The notes under the pieces: model-generated
The model's database searches: none
The model's input: only the letters and a program-made list of their open reading frames with translations
Told to the model about the DNA's origin: nothing
Shown here: positions 8,159 to 16,804 of the stretch, piece after piece
Position numbering within the stretch: the stretch's first letter is position 1
Layout: every line of letters starts with the position of its first letter
Made by a program: the position numbers and the translations under genes
Assembly (NCBI GenBank): GCA_903970295.1
Contig: CAJCHQ010000675.1
Span: 1-52,397, forward strand
DNA length: 52,397 nucleotides
From: Bryobacterales bacterium
Lineage (GTDB): Bacteria; Cyanobacteriota; Vampirovibrionia; Obscuribacterales; Obscuribacteraceae
Reading direction: 5' to 3'

Positions 8159-8755
8159 ATGACTAAACAAATTTCAAAGACCTGCCCCAGCCCGGAGTGC
8201 GGAAAAGTAGATGTAACCGACTTTTCAACCTGTCGTCATTGCGGACACAAATATGATGGTTCCACAGAAAGGACAGTTTCGGGATTGGCTGCGCATATGC
8301 CGGCGGTGGGTGATACAAAAGGTTTAGCCATCTGGTTAACCGCGATTTCGCTCGTGATTGTTGCGTCCGTCTTTATTGTCAGTGCTTCTCGTACCAGGCG
8401 CTTCGATCGCCTGGAGACGATCAGGCAGTCGATTATCGCGGCCGGGCGTCCGAGAGCCATTTTTCTCCTGAAGGACTGGAGTTCAACTAGTTCGGGCTAT
8501 GTCAATACAGTCAACAACGAAGCGCAAAAGTACGGAAACGTGATCGACTTTTCCAAATTGAGTATTGACGACCCGATGAACAAAGAGCTATTGGAGGCTC
8601 TGAGTGTGCAGTATCTCCCCATAACAGCCATTTTCGACCGCCGGGGCAGAGAGAGTAAAACGATTTCGGGACAGATTTCGCAGAGTGATTTAGATCACTA
8701 TCTCAGAGACGCGCTGCAACAGGGTGTAGAAAAGGAATCCAGTAAAAAAAACTAG
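8159..8755 (+). CDS. Zinc-ribbon, single-span membrane protein with thioredoxin-like domain lacking CXXC
   Basis: About 198 residues. A zinc ribbon (CPSPECGK ... CRHCGHKY) is followed by one transmembrane helix (GLAIWLTAISLVIVASVFIV) and a domain that looks like a thioredoxin fold: a beta strand 'RAIFLLKDW', then 'VQYLPITAIFDRRG' where LP matches the cis-proline region. The strand end that should carry CXXC reads WSSTSSG, so no redox centre is visible. The start at 8159 has AGGAG at 8150-8154. The next gene, a histidine kinase, begins 20 bases downstream, suggesting a shared operon. Function inferred only from layout. Confidence 0.7.
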   Translation: MTKQISKTCPSPECGKVDVTDFSTCRHCGHKYDGSTERTVSGLAAHMPAVGDTKGLAIWLTAISLVIVASVFIVSASRTRRFDRLETIRQSIIAAGRPRAIFLLKDWSSTSSGYVNTVNNEAQKYGNVIDFSKLSIDDPMNKELLEALSVQYLPITAIFDRRGRESKTISGQISQSDLDHYLRDALQQGVEKESSKKN

Positions 8756-8775
8756 ACGAAACCTGACGGCGGGAA

Positions 8776-10335
8776 TTGATCGACGCCGGAGAAAAACTGT
8801 TGCCAGCCAATACCAACGACAACCTATTCAAATACCTGGTGTCGGGCGTCAAAGACTACGCCATTTTTGCTCTCGACCCCCAAGGGAACATAGCATCCTG
8901 GAATGCCGGTGCTGCGCGCATCAAGGGCTATAAAGCCGACGAGGTCTCCGGCAAGCACTTCTCCGTCTTTTACACCGACGAGGCGAAAAAACAAAAGCAT
9001 CCAGATTTTGCACTGGCTCAGGCGCTGGCAAACGGTTCTTATGAGGAAGAGGGTTATCGCGTCCGTAAAGACGGCAATCTTTTTCTGGCGAACGTTGTCA
9101 TCACTCCGATTTATGATGAAAAAGGTGTTCACATCGGGTTTGCTAAAGTTACGCGCGACCTAACTGAGAAAAAGGCCGCGGAATTAGCCGCAGTTAAGTC
9201 GGCTGAAGCTCTCGAAGAGAGCGAAAACAATTTCAATGTGATGATTTCGGCGATTAAAGACTACGCCATCTTCTCACTGAGCCCCCAGGGAATCATTCAA
9301 TCGTGGAATGACGGAGCCCACCGAATCAAGGGTTACTCTGCCGAAGAAGCAATCGGTAAACACTTCTCTATGTTCTACACCCAAGATGCGATAGACAGAA
9401 AACATCCCCAATGGGAGCTTGAACAGGCCATAAAAAACGGCTCTTACGAAGAAGAGGGCTGGCGCATAAGAAAAGACCGCGAGAAAATATGGGCTAGCGT
9501 CACCATCACCTCCGTGCACACGCAAGAAGGCGCGCTAAAAGGTTTTGTAAAAGTCATAAGAGATTTAACTGAGCGAAGACGCCATGAAACCGACCTTGAA
9601 AAAGCTCGCGATGAAGCCATTTTAGCCAATGTTTTGAAATCAAAGTTCATTGCCAACATAACTCACGAGATTCGCACTCCACTGAGCGGGATCGTCGGAC
9701 TCAGCCAGCTGATAGCTGACGACACGAACCTGGACAAAGAAACTCAAGATGTCGGCGTCCGCATTTTTGACGCTTCCAGGCAACTTCTCACAATTCTCAA
9801 TAGTTTGCTCGATTTTGCCAAGCTCGAAGCAGGCAAAGTAGACATTGAGAGGATTTCGTTCAATGTTGCCAAGATAATAGATGATGTGGTTGGACTTTCA
9901 AAAACGCAGGCCCAAGACAAAAAACTATCGATATCGACTAATATCTCCCCCCAGGTACCCGAAATGATTGTCGGAGATCCAGGTAAGCTGCGGCAGGTGT
10001 TGAGTAATTTGATTCACAACGCAATTAAATTCACAAATCATGGTGGCATCGAAGTGTCTGTTGATAGGCAAGAAACATCTATCCTTTTTTCGGTAACCGA
10101 TACAGGTATTGGTATTACACCTGAGACGCAAGAGAAGCTTTTCAAACCGTTTGTCCAGGCGCACGAATCAACCGCTCGCTTATTCGGTGGTACAGGGCTT
10201 GGCCTCTCAATCGGGCAGCAACTCGTCGAACTGATGGGCGGCTCAATCGGACTTATCAGTGCACCCGGTCAAGGGTCCACAATCTGGTTTGTTCTTCCAA
10301 TTAATATGTCGTCGAATGGAGTCGGTGTTGAATAA
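8776..10335 (+). CDS. Double-PAS sensor histidine kinase
   Basis: A 519-residue soluble kinase. Two consecutive PAS/PAC modules (about 18-135 and 150-270) are clear internal duplicates, sharing SWN-GA-RIKGY, GKHFS-FYT and NGSYEEEG. They are followed by HisKA (NITHEIRTPLSG) and HATPase_c (NLIHNAIKFTN, DTGIGI, GGTGLGLSI). The start is TTG 8776; an in-frame stop lies four codons upstream and the next Met is inside PAS2, so no better start exists. The receiver gene at 10316 overlaps its last 20 bases, implying translational coupling and a kinase-receiver pair equivalent to a split hybrid kinase. Confidence 0.9.
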   Translation: MIDAGEKLLPANTNDNLFKYLVSGVKDYAIFALDPQGNIASWNAGAARIKGYKADEVSGKHFSVFYTDEAKKQKHPDFALAQALANGSYEEEGYRVRKDGNLFLANVVITPIYDEKGVHIGFAKVTRDLTEKKAAELAAVKSAEALEESENNFNVMISAIKDYAIFSLSPQGIIQSWNDGAHRIKGYSAEEAIGKHFSMFYTQDAIDRKHPQWELEQAIKNGSYEEEGWRIRKDREKIWASVTITSVHTQEGALKGFVKVIRDLTERRRHETDLEKARDEAILANVLKSKFIANITHEIRTPLSGIVGLSQLIADDTNLDKETQDVGVRIFDASRQLLTILNSLLDFAKLEAGKVDIERISFNVAKIIDDVVGLSKTQAQDKKLSISTNISPQVPEMIVGDPGKLRQVLSNLIHNAIKFTNHGGIEVSVDRQETSILFSVTDTGIGITPETQEKLFKPFVQAHESTARLFGGTGLGLSIGQQLVELMGGSIGLISAPGQGSTIWFVLPINMSSNGVGVE

Positions 10336-10855
10336 AGCTGAGACCTCAATTTTACTCGTCGAAGATGAGCCGGTTTTGCAATTCGTTTTCGAGAGGCAGC
10401 TGCAAAAGCTTGGTTACAAAGTCGCCCGCGTCGTAGACGACGGACTTGCCGCCGTCGAGGCAGTCGTGGCGCAACCTTATCATCTGGTTTTTATGGATGT
10501 CAGACTTCCCGGTGTGGACGGTATGACCGCAACAAAGCGCATTAGAAAAATAGAGGCCGAAAAAGCCAGACATACGAAGATTGTAGGTTTGACATCCTTT
10601 TCTGAACGGCAGCGATGTCTCGAGTCTGGCATGGATGATTTTTTGCAAAAGCCTGTGCTGATCGAGCAGCTCGGAGAAACTGTGGAGAAGTGGCTAAATC
10701 ACCCTAGTTCCACCGACATCATTCCATACGCCGAAGACTTACAAAGAACTGCCGTCCAGCTGACAGCCATTCAGTCACGCATCGCAAATTTGCGTAAACA
10801 ACTAGGGTTGGAGGATGCTGAAGCTGGCGACACTGCGAGCAGTCCAGTCGCCTAA
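10316..10855 (+). CDS. Single-domain response regulator (CheY-like receiver with short tail)
   Basis: About 179 residues. The receiver shows the acidic pair (VEDEP), phospho-acceptor Asp in FMDVRLPGVDG, Thr in GLTSF and Lys in FLQKPV. The last ~50 residues are a helical tail with no DNA-binding domain. It most resembles receivers fused to hybrid kinases, here as a separate gene overlapping the kinase gene by 20 bases. ATG 10316 is preferred over upstream ATG 10259 because the receiver fold begins at ETSILLVEDE. Output is probably by protein contact. Confidence 0.88.
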   Translation: MESVLNKAETSILLVEDEPVLQFVFERQLQKLGYKVARVVDDGLAAVEAVVAQPYHLVFMDVRLPGVDGMTATKRIRKIEAEKARHTKIVGLTSFSERQRCLESGMDDFLQKPVLIEQLGETVEKWLNHPSSTDIIPYAEDLQRTAVQLTAIQSRIANLRKQLGLEDAEAGDTASSPVA

Positions 10856-10858
10856 GAC

Positions 10859-11794
10859 CTATGGAGTGAATGCCTCTTTTGATTGAGTGCAATCTTCGAG
10901 CACTTGCAAATATCCAGTCGTGTTCAGCGAATTGGCTTTGTATTCGGGATCTTTCAATAGCACAGCGTGCAACTTGTGTAAGTTGTACCAGGGCACTCCG
11001 GGATAAAGGTGATGATCGAGATGAACGCATATATTGTAGGGAGCGATAAAAAAAGTTTCCCAGCCGAAAGTGTTGCGAGAACTGTTTAGCTCCTTCGAGG
11101 ATTCCATTCCATAGTGCTCTGCAATCGCGCGCAGATAATCGAAAAATTTAGTGGCCGTTAGCAGCGGCACCAACCAGTAGAGAAGCAAGAGTTGCCAAAA
11201 CGAAAAGGCAATAGACAAGCCAATAATTACGGCAAAAAAAGTGAGCTGGCAAACTCTCAAGGGAAGAGGTATTCGATTGTGTGATTCGAACTGCTCCTGG
11301 TGGCTGAACAAGGTCTGAGTTAAATCGTATAAGAAGCCGATCCCAAGCGCATTCTCAATCAATGCAACGACCATCTGCCCTTTCGTTTTCGGGAACCGAT
11401 AGTATTTATCCCACTGATTGTAATCAGGGTCCGCTGCGGTATTTAAATTTTGGTGATGAGCCAAATGGCTGTTGCGATATCCCCTCATCGTCAGGGTAAT
11501 TGGCCAAGCCAAGAGTTCACCAATAATGTCGTTTGCTTTTCTGTTCTTGAAGAGCCGGTAGTGCACGGCTTCGTGCATCAGCACACCAAGGGCCTGTAGT
11601 CGTGAACCGATCCATACCACTGCCAGAAAATACGTGCACGGATTAAAGAACTTCTGAGTGGCATAAACAGCTAAGAAAATCGAAAGCCATTCCAGCACTA
11701 TAAAAACAATATTCTGGAATGAACTGAGCTCGCACAATGCTCTGATCTCATCGGCTGTTGTGCGACCAAATGTGTTCCGATCTAAAGTTTGCAA
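10859..11794 (-). CDS. Membrane fatty-acid desaturase family protein
   Basis: A 311-residue integral membrane protein with the three histidine boxes of the desaturase/hydroxylase superfamily: HEAVH (HxxxH), HLAHH (HxxHH) and HLDHH near the C-terminus, between hydrophobic segments. It should be a di-iron enzyme acting on acyl lipids, sterols or carotenoids; the exact substrate cannot be told. The ORF begins at TTG 11794 with GGGTGA nearby and no ATG before the first histidine box. It ends three bases from the convergent receiver gene. Confidence 0.87.
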   Translation of the reverse strand: MQTLDRNTFGRTTADEIRALCELSSFQNIVFIVLEWLSIFLAVYATQKFFNPCTYFLAVVWIGSRLQALGVLMHEAVHYRLFKNRKANDIIGELLAWPITLTMRGYRNSHLAHHQNLNTAADPDYNQWDKYYRFPKTKGQMVVALIENALGIGFLYDLTQTLFSHQEQFESHNRIPLPLRVCQLTFFAVIIGLSIAFSFWQLLLLYWLVPLLTATKFFDYLRAIAEHYGMESSKELNSSRNTFGWETFFIAPYNICVHLDHHLYPGVPWYNLHKLHAVLLKDPEYKANSLNTTGYLQVLEDCTQSKEAFTP

Positions 11795-12167
11795 CGTGTC
11801 ACCCGATTTTCCGACACCAGCAATGATCGAGTTGCTGGTTGCGCATTAGCCTTTGCGTCATGCGGGAGCCTTCCATCGCCTATTGTCGCCAGAATAGATG
11901 GGCTCGCCGGCAGCGTACCACTTTCAAAGAGACAAGACATTCACGCTTGCACAGAAAGGAGGGCAAAAATGACCGCTTGGGCAGCCGGACGAAATCTCTG
12001 TAACTAGCAGCAGGTGCAGTTATTGGCCATAGTTGGGCGGGTTGACAGGTTGTAATAGACCGGTCTAGTGAAACAAAATTTATGCCAGACTACAACAACC
12101 AGCAGATCGTGGGTGTTGAGTTCGTCCACAAAAATTTGGGTTTTGCAGACAGGGGAAGCCAATAATT
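11795..12167. other. Intergenic region with a palindromic operator candidate
   Basis: This 373-base gap lies upstream of the desaturase (-) and downstream of the MFS gene (-). It contains TTGACA at 12042-12047 and the palindrome at 12056-12067. A 27-codon ORF (12082-12165, beginning MPDYNNQQIV) follows the palindrome, but it has no ribosome-binding site and I do not call it a gene. Confidence 0.4.
12056..12067. promoter_or_regulatory. Perfect palindrome TAGACCGGTCTA, TetR/NemR-type operator candidate
   Basis: A 12-base perfect palindrome. TAGACC/GGTCTA half-sites are typical of some TetR-family operators (the NemR box has these halves with a spacer). It lies 9 bases after a TTGACA -35-like element, where a repressor would block transcription rightward. 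No convincing gene follows on that strand before 12168. Confidence 0.4.
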
Positions 12168-13391
12168 TTATCTTGCCTCACAAGTTTCGGGCATCCATTT
12201 GCCGAAGGCGACTAGCGCCACTACGGCAGCCAACGCCGAGGTTGAGAAAGCGGCGTTATATCCAAAATGGTCAACTAGCAAGCCGGCAATCAAGCCACTA
12301 AGTGATGCACCAATACCTTGAACAGTAGCAACCGCGCCTTGCGCCAAGTTGTAATGTGCAGTACCGCGAGTGATATCGGCAATTACAAGAGGTGCCAGAG
12401 CACCAAAAATGCCAGCGCCAACGCCATCAAGGAGTTGCACGCCGATTAACCAGGCGCTGTTATCGGATAGCGTATAAAGCAGACCACGCACGGGCAAGAT
12501 TGCAAAACCCACGAGAAAAATCGGCTTGCGCCCCCAGGTATCAGCTTTGCGGCCTACCAGCAACGCAATCGGCAACATCACCAATTGAGCGGCGATAATA
12601 CAAAAGGACATCATAAAGGTCGCCATTTTTGGGTGTGCATATGCCAGCTTCTGACCAACGAGAGGTAGCAACGGTGCGTTAGCAAAGTGAAACAGCATCA
12701 CGCATAATGCGAATGTCAAAAGTGGTCGTGAATGAAGTAAGAGTAGATAACCTTTTCCATTATTCGCGCTATTCTGCGAGTCCGCATCCATTCCTCTTGC
12801 TCGGTTTTGGTCGATCGCCTTGTGTGGGATCGACAGCACTGCGATAGTCGAAACTATAGAAAATATCGGCACTAGTAGAAACACCGCTCGTTGTGAAAAT
12901 AGAAAACCTACGACGCCGGCGACAATCGCGATCACAACGTTTCCGGCGTGGTCGAAGGCAGAATTCCGACCCATTCTCGAAGCTAATTGTTCTCTTGCAT
13001 ACAACCCGAGAGTTAGCGCCGACACCGCTGGACCAAAAACATCCCCCACTACGGCCATAAAAACGGTAGCAACGGAGACGGGCCAAAAAGATGGGCAAAC
13101 GAAGATCACACTTGCACCGATAGCCAGAAAAACTAGCGCCACAATGATTGCGCCGCGCTTGGCGTGCGTTTCATCGATTGCCGCACCGATCGGCGTTTGT
13201 ACCGCTAGCCCAAGAAGTCCGGCCACGGTAGTCATGGCTCCGACTTGAGACTGGCTCCAATGTTGCTGCGTGACTAGAAAAACATTGAGGTAAGGACCGA
13301 GCGCACCACGCACGTCGGCAAGGAAAAAATTTATAGCATCAAGGTAGCCTGTGTAAGCTTTCTTCCTGTCTTGCTGGGCCTCTGTACTCAT
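12168..13391 (-). CDS. Major facilitator superfamily transporter
   Basis: About 407 residues with ~12 hydrophobic segments. The MFS motif A is visible between the halves (LVGRKADTWGRKP) and a motif-A-like stretch in the first half (TPIGAAIDETHAKRG). Substrate unknown; it resembles drug/sugar efflux carriers. ATG 13391 lies one base after the stop of the DMT gene (13393), so translation is probably coupled, and the pair follows the ArsB-like gene in one operon (15144 to 12168, minus strand). Confidence 0.88.
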   Translation of the reverse strand: MSTEAQQDRKKAYTGYLDAINFFLADVRGALGPYLNVFLVTQQHWSQSQVGAMTTVAGLLGLAVQTPIGAAIDETHAKRGAIIVALVFLAIGASVIFVCPSFWPVSVATVFMAVVGDVFGPAVSALTLGLYAREQLASRMGRNSAFDHAGNVVIAIVAGVVGFLFSQRAVFLLVPIFSIVSTIAVLSIPHKAIDQNRARGMDADSQNSANNGKGYLLLLHSRPLLTFALCVMLFHFANAPLLPLVGQKLAYAHPKMATFMMSFCIIAAQLVMLPIALLVGRKADTWGRKPIFLVGFAILPVRGLLYTLSDNSAWLIGVQLLDGVGAGIFGALAPLVIADITRGTAHYNLAQGAVATVQGIGASLSGLIAGLLVDHFGYNAAFSTSALAAVVALVAFGKWMPETCEAR

Positions 13392-13392
13392 A

Positions 13393-13839
13393 CTAAAATT
13401 TGGCAATGAGTGTAATGCCGGCAACCATTAGAACAACGCCAACCACTCGAAACGCGCTGAGCGGGTGGGCTGGCATGTTTAGGAAACCATAGTGGTCAAT
13501 GGCAATCGACGCCACGATGTTGGCCGTGATAATCAGCCCATTGAATGGACCGGCGCCAATTTTGTCTACCATTGTCAGTCCTGCATAAACAGCGACCGCA
13601 CCAGCTAATCCTCCGATTGGCGCCCACCAGGGCATGGTGTTGATGCCCTCAATAGTCGGCAACGGACGAGGGCTAATGGCAAAAGCGCAAATGAAGAAGG
13701 CCAAAATCAAGCCAAAGGAGACGATGCTCGCGAGCCAGGGATTTGTAAGTGAATTTCTAAGTTGCGCATTCATCGAGTTGCCCATGGCTTGCAGTGCACC
13801 GGCCACAATGATCAAAGGATAAAACCAGATCGAGTTCAT
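13393..13839 (-). CDS. DMT-superfamily transporter, YdcZ (DUF606) family
   Basis: A 148-residue protein with four to five hydrophobic helices, the usual length of YdcZ-type half-size transporters (~145). Recognisable family features are the N-terminal 'GALQAMGNSMNAQL' and the central 'GGLAGAVAVY' and 'VDKIGAG' glycine-rich helices. These small proteins usually work as dimers or pairs. It lies 15 bases after the ArsB-like gene stop and one base before the MFS start. Confidence 0.85.
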   Translation of the reverse strand: MNSIWFYPLIIVAGALQAMGNSMNAQLRNSLTNPWLASIVSFGLILAFFICAFAISPRPLPTIEGINTMPWWAPIGGLAGAVAVYAGLTMVDKIGAGPFNGLIITANIVASIAIDHYGFLNMPAHPLSAFRVVGVVLMVAGITLIAKF

Positions 13840-13854
13840 ATACTTTTCTCCTAC

Positions 13855-15144
13855 TTAGTAAATATGCAGACATCCGCCAAAGTAAGCTGCTATTGCTGCT
13901 CCCAGAACGAGGACTGGTGTAGCCACCAAGCCTATTCTTAGAAAATCCATGGCGCTGATATTTTCTCCCCGTTTTCTGGCGCTAGTTATGACAAGCATCG
14001 TGGCAAGCGAACCTGCGACGGTTAAATTCGGGCCTAAGTTACAGCCAAGCAATGCTGCGTATTGATCTAACGCACCGCTGTGAGCGTGTTTCAAAGCCGA
14101 TACAGCGAGCAAAGCCATGGGAATGTTATTGATCAGATTGCTTCCCAGCGCCGTTGCACAAGCAATTGCAGGGATTTGTACGAGAGGCTGCTTGTCGGCC
14201 ATAACAAGCATTCTCGACGCAATTTCCGACAAGCCGATATTTTCAACCCCTCGAATAACGACAAAAAGTCCGATCACGAAGGGAAACAGTGACCAGCTAA
14301 TGTCCTTCCACATGCGACTTTTTAGTTGACGACGACAGGCTCCCCATACCAATAGTGCGCTGGCGCCAATGGAAGCAATGATGACAGGATGTATGCGATG
14401 CAAAGAACCGAGGAAGTAGCCCACTATTACAAAAAGTACAATCAGGAGGGCACCAATAAAGAAGGGCTGGTCTGGCACGGCTGAAAGCGCCGCTGGCAAA
14501 AGATTTTTGTCAAATGTCTTGGGTATCGAGGATTTGAACAAAAGCTTGAAAAGAAAGTAGTTCAAGCTAAGGGCGACTAGTTGTGGCAACAACATGAAAA
14601 GGGTGAATGAGACAAACGAATAATGAAATGCCTCTTGAAACAGCAAATTAGTCAAATTGCTGACTGGGAATAGGAGCGAACCTGTGTTAGCAACGAAGGC
14701 ACAAGCAATCAGAAAAGGGTAGGATTTTAAATTAAGGCGCTGAACGGATGCCACTACAATTGGTGTCAATATAATTGCTGTTGTATCAAGAGACAGAACT
14801 GCCGTTGTCAGAGCACCAAGCACAAACACGTTTCTGTATAACTTGTGTCCATCACCATCACAGGCGCGCGCAGCTAGGATAGCAGCCCATTCAAAGAAAC
14901 CAGCGATGTCTAAAAGAGCTGATAAGACCATCAACGCCAACAGAAAAAAAAGCACGTTTGCGCCTTCTGCAACCGTTTGCAATGACTGAGGAATCGTGAC
15001 AAGTCCACAAGTCAGCATCAAGATTGCGCCTATACCCGTTCCCCAAGCCTCGTGCAAACCGAAGGGTTTGCGCAAAATCAAAAAAAGAGTTAAGAGAAAT
15101 ATTCCTAGTGTGAAGACAATCTGCGTAGACAAATTTGCGTGCAT
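13855..15144 (-). CDS. ArsB/NhaD-type ion permease
   Basis: A 429-residue polytopic membrane protein, the same length as E. coli ArsB. ArsB-like signatures include LSLDTTAIILTPIV, ANTGSLLFPVSNLTNLL, LINNIPM and LGCNLGPNLTVAGSLATML. Family members export arsenite/antimonite or exchange Na+/H+ or carboxylates. No arsenate reductase, ArsR or ArsA gene is adjacent, so arsenite export is only a possibility. It leads the transporter operon ArsB-DMT-MFS. A small upstream ORF overlaps its start by 40 bases. Confidence 0.85.
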   Translation of the reverse strand: MHANLSTQIVFTLGIFLLTLFLILRKPFGLHEAWGTGIGAILMLTCGLVTIPQSLQTVAEGANVLFFLLALMVLSALLDIAGFFEWAAILAARACDGDGHKLYRNVFVLGALTTAVLSLDTTAIILTPIVVASVQRLNLKSYPFLIACAFVANTGSLLFPVSNLTNLLFQEAFHYSFVSFTLFMLLPQLVALSLNYFLFKLLFKSSIPKTFDKNLLPAALSAVPDQPFFIGALLIVLFVIVGYFLGSLHRIHPVIIASIGASALLVWGACRRQLKSRMWKDISWSLFPFVIGLFVVIRGVENIGLSEIASRMLVMADKQPLVQIPAIACATALGSNLINNIPMALLAVSALKHAHSGALDQYAALLGCNLGPNLTVAGSLATMLVITSARKRGENISAMDFLRIGLVATPVLVLGAAIAAYFGGCLHIY

Positions 15145-15392
15145 TCTTCGCGGCTGTCCTTCATGACTGGGCTTTTATAGGCATCCGCATTCCATGAGGA
15201 CAAGGTCAGAAGCGAACATGCCCAAAGCAGAACTGACAGTCGCCTAGTAATTTGGTTCCTGGATTTTAGATGGCGTATTAAATTTAATGCACGCCGTAAC
15301 TCAGCTTGATCGTCTGGGCGGAACAGTCCATTTCCGTCCTTCAGGGAGTGGAGGACGTCAATTGTCACCTGACTCTTTATCGGGCTCGACAT
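15105..15392 (-). CDS. Possible small hypothetical protein overlapping both neighbours
   Basis: A 95-codon ORF that fills the gap between the TPR gene and the ArsB-like gene, overlapping the former by 35 and the latter by 40 bases. The product has a charged N-terminal part (DDQAELRRALNLIRHLKSRNQ) and one hydrophobic stretch (LSVLLWACSLLTLSSW). The ribosome-binding site is weak. It may be real and translationally coupled, or chance; I recognise no family. Confidence 0.35.
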   Translation of the reverse strand: MSSPIKSQVTIDVLHSLKDGNGLFRPDDQAELRRALNLIRHLKSRNQITRRLSVLLWACSLLTLSSWNADAYKSPVMKDSREECTQICLRRLSSH

Positions 15393-16566
15393 CAACCTGC
15401 GGACCCGACGCCCGACAAAGATTCAATTCGAAATCATCGGAGTGAGTTTTATAAAGTTCGCCCAGTCTCTGGCGAAGCTCCGAGTCATCTCTAATTTTTA
15501 GTGCTTCGGTGAATTCGTACGCCGCTCCCGGAAAATCGGCTGCCTTATCACATTCCTTACCTAAAGCGACGCGCACAGCGAACGAATTTGGATCTTTGCC
15601 GGTACGCCGAATCATTCCATTGATATTCAGCAAGGTAGTCGAATTGTGCGGATCAAGCAAGGCTGCTATGTGAAACTTTTTCAACGCTTCATTCGGGTCT
15701 TTTTTCAAACTGAGACCGTAGTTGTTAAAGACAACGGCAAGATTTTTTTTCGCCAGTTTATAATTTGCATCTATTCGCAACGAATCTTCGAGTGCTTTGA
15801 TCGCCACTGGGTAATTGGCGGCTTGCAGGGCTTTCACACCCTCGTTATTCAAGCGCACGGCTCGTGCTCTCTTAAAGGCGAGCTTATATCTTTCTTCGAG
15901 ACTGGCCGAGGTTTTTGCTTGCTTCGAGACCCAATCATCGTAGGTCGCATCGGTCGTGCCCCAATATCTCTTTTTCGTGTCTGGTGAAATGCTGTGCTCT
16001 GGGCACCAGATTTCTCTATAAAATACGGCCAATTTTTGCCGGCTTTCAAACTCTAAAATCCCGCGTTTTCGGCAGTAGTCGGCCTCCGAAATCTTGCCCG
16101 AAGCTGCCTGCTCATCCAGGTCTTTTTTTGCATCGTAGTGGTCGGCTCCGAGTAGAATAAGCACTGCTAATGCCCATGCTTTTTCGCCGGTACTGGTTCC
16201 AGATACTGACAGTTGGCGAAGGTTTTGATGGGAAGTTGAGGAGGTGCTTTTTGACTGTTGTGAATCTGAGCTGTGTTCAGGATTCGCATCCCAACTAGTT
16301 CGCACTCCGCTTCCTTCACCAGCGAAATGGTGAACGATCCAATTCCAAACCGCACCGTTCTTTTTGACCAGGTCCGCCATCTGAGGGCGGTCACGAACCA
16401 TCGCCTCGATTTGGGTTTCACCAAAGGCGGTATCAGTGGACGAGAAGGAAGTTTGATTGCTGCCAGTTGATCCCGCAGTTGCAGTTGCATCTTCGGCGCG
16501 AACATTTTGCCCTGCCGAAATGCTCAATAATAGAAGGCAAGTTCGCACGGTGGTGCGAAAGAGCAC
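15358..16566 (-). CDS. Secreted TPR-repeat protein
   Basis: About 402 residues from GTG 16566, chosen because AGGA (16573-16576) lies 6 bases upstream and because it yields a clean Sec signal peptide (VLFRTTVRTCLLLLSISAGQNVRA, cut before ED). The middle is Ser/Thr-rich and then has 'VWNWIVHHFAGEGSG', of unknown meaning. The C-terminal ~190 residues contain three or more TPR units (NNEGVKALQAANYPVAIKAL, AALLDPHNSTTLLN). Probably a periplasmic protein-protein scaffold. The ORF extends upstream to 16680 but that part looks non-coding. Confidence 0.75.
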   Translation of the reverse strand: MLFRTTVRTCLLLLSISAGQNVRAEDATATAGSTGSNQTSFSSTDTAFGETQIEAMVRDRPQMADLVKKNGAVWNWIVHHFAGEGSGVRTSWDANPEHSSDSQQSKSTSSTSHQNLRQLSVSGTSTGEKAWALAVLILLGADHYDAKKDLDEQAASGKISEADYCRKRGILEFESRQKLAVFYREIWCPEHSISPDTKKRYWGTTDATYDDWVSKQAKTSASLEERYKLAFKRARAVRLNNEGVKALQAANYPVAIKALEDSLRIDANYKLAKKNLAVVFNNYGLSLKKDPNEALKKFHIAALLDPHNSTTLLNINGMIRRTGKDPNSFAVRVALGKECDKAADFPGAAYEFTEALKIRDDSELRQRLGELYKTHSDDFELNLCRASGPQVDVEPDKESGDN

Positions 16567-16804
16567 CTTCCATCCTGAAATGTTTGAAGTATTTAGCAAT
16601 TTGCAATGCCACCAGCAACATCTCAATATTGACACATTGTCTGTGCATTGCCAAGATACGCGTGCGATGCGATGCCGCATCCCGCACAGGGGAGGCCGAA
16701 AAGGTTTATGATGAGGCTGCTCTGGTTCAACGTTAAACGACTCGAACGAAATAAGCTGACTATTGTCTTTGTTTTTGGATTTTTACGCATTTAAGGAGAC
16801 TATT

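Noticed and set aside
11789..12007. Plus-strand ORF in the desaturase leader
   Set aside because: No ribosome site and no protein-like composition; probably chance.
12068..12301. Plus-strand ORF after the palindrome
   Set aside because: GTG start without ribosome site; most of it is antisense to the MFS gene and the product is low-quality.
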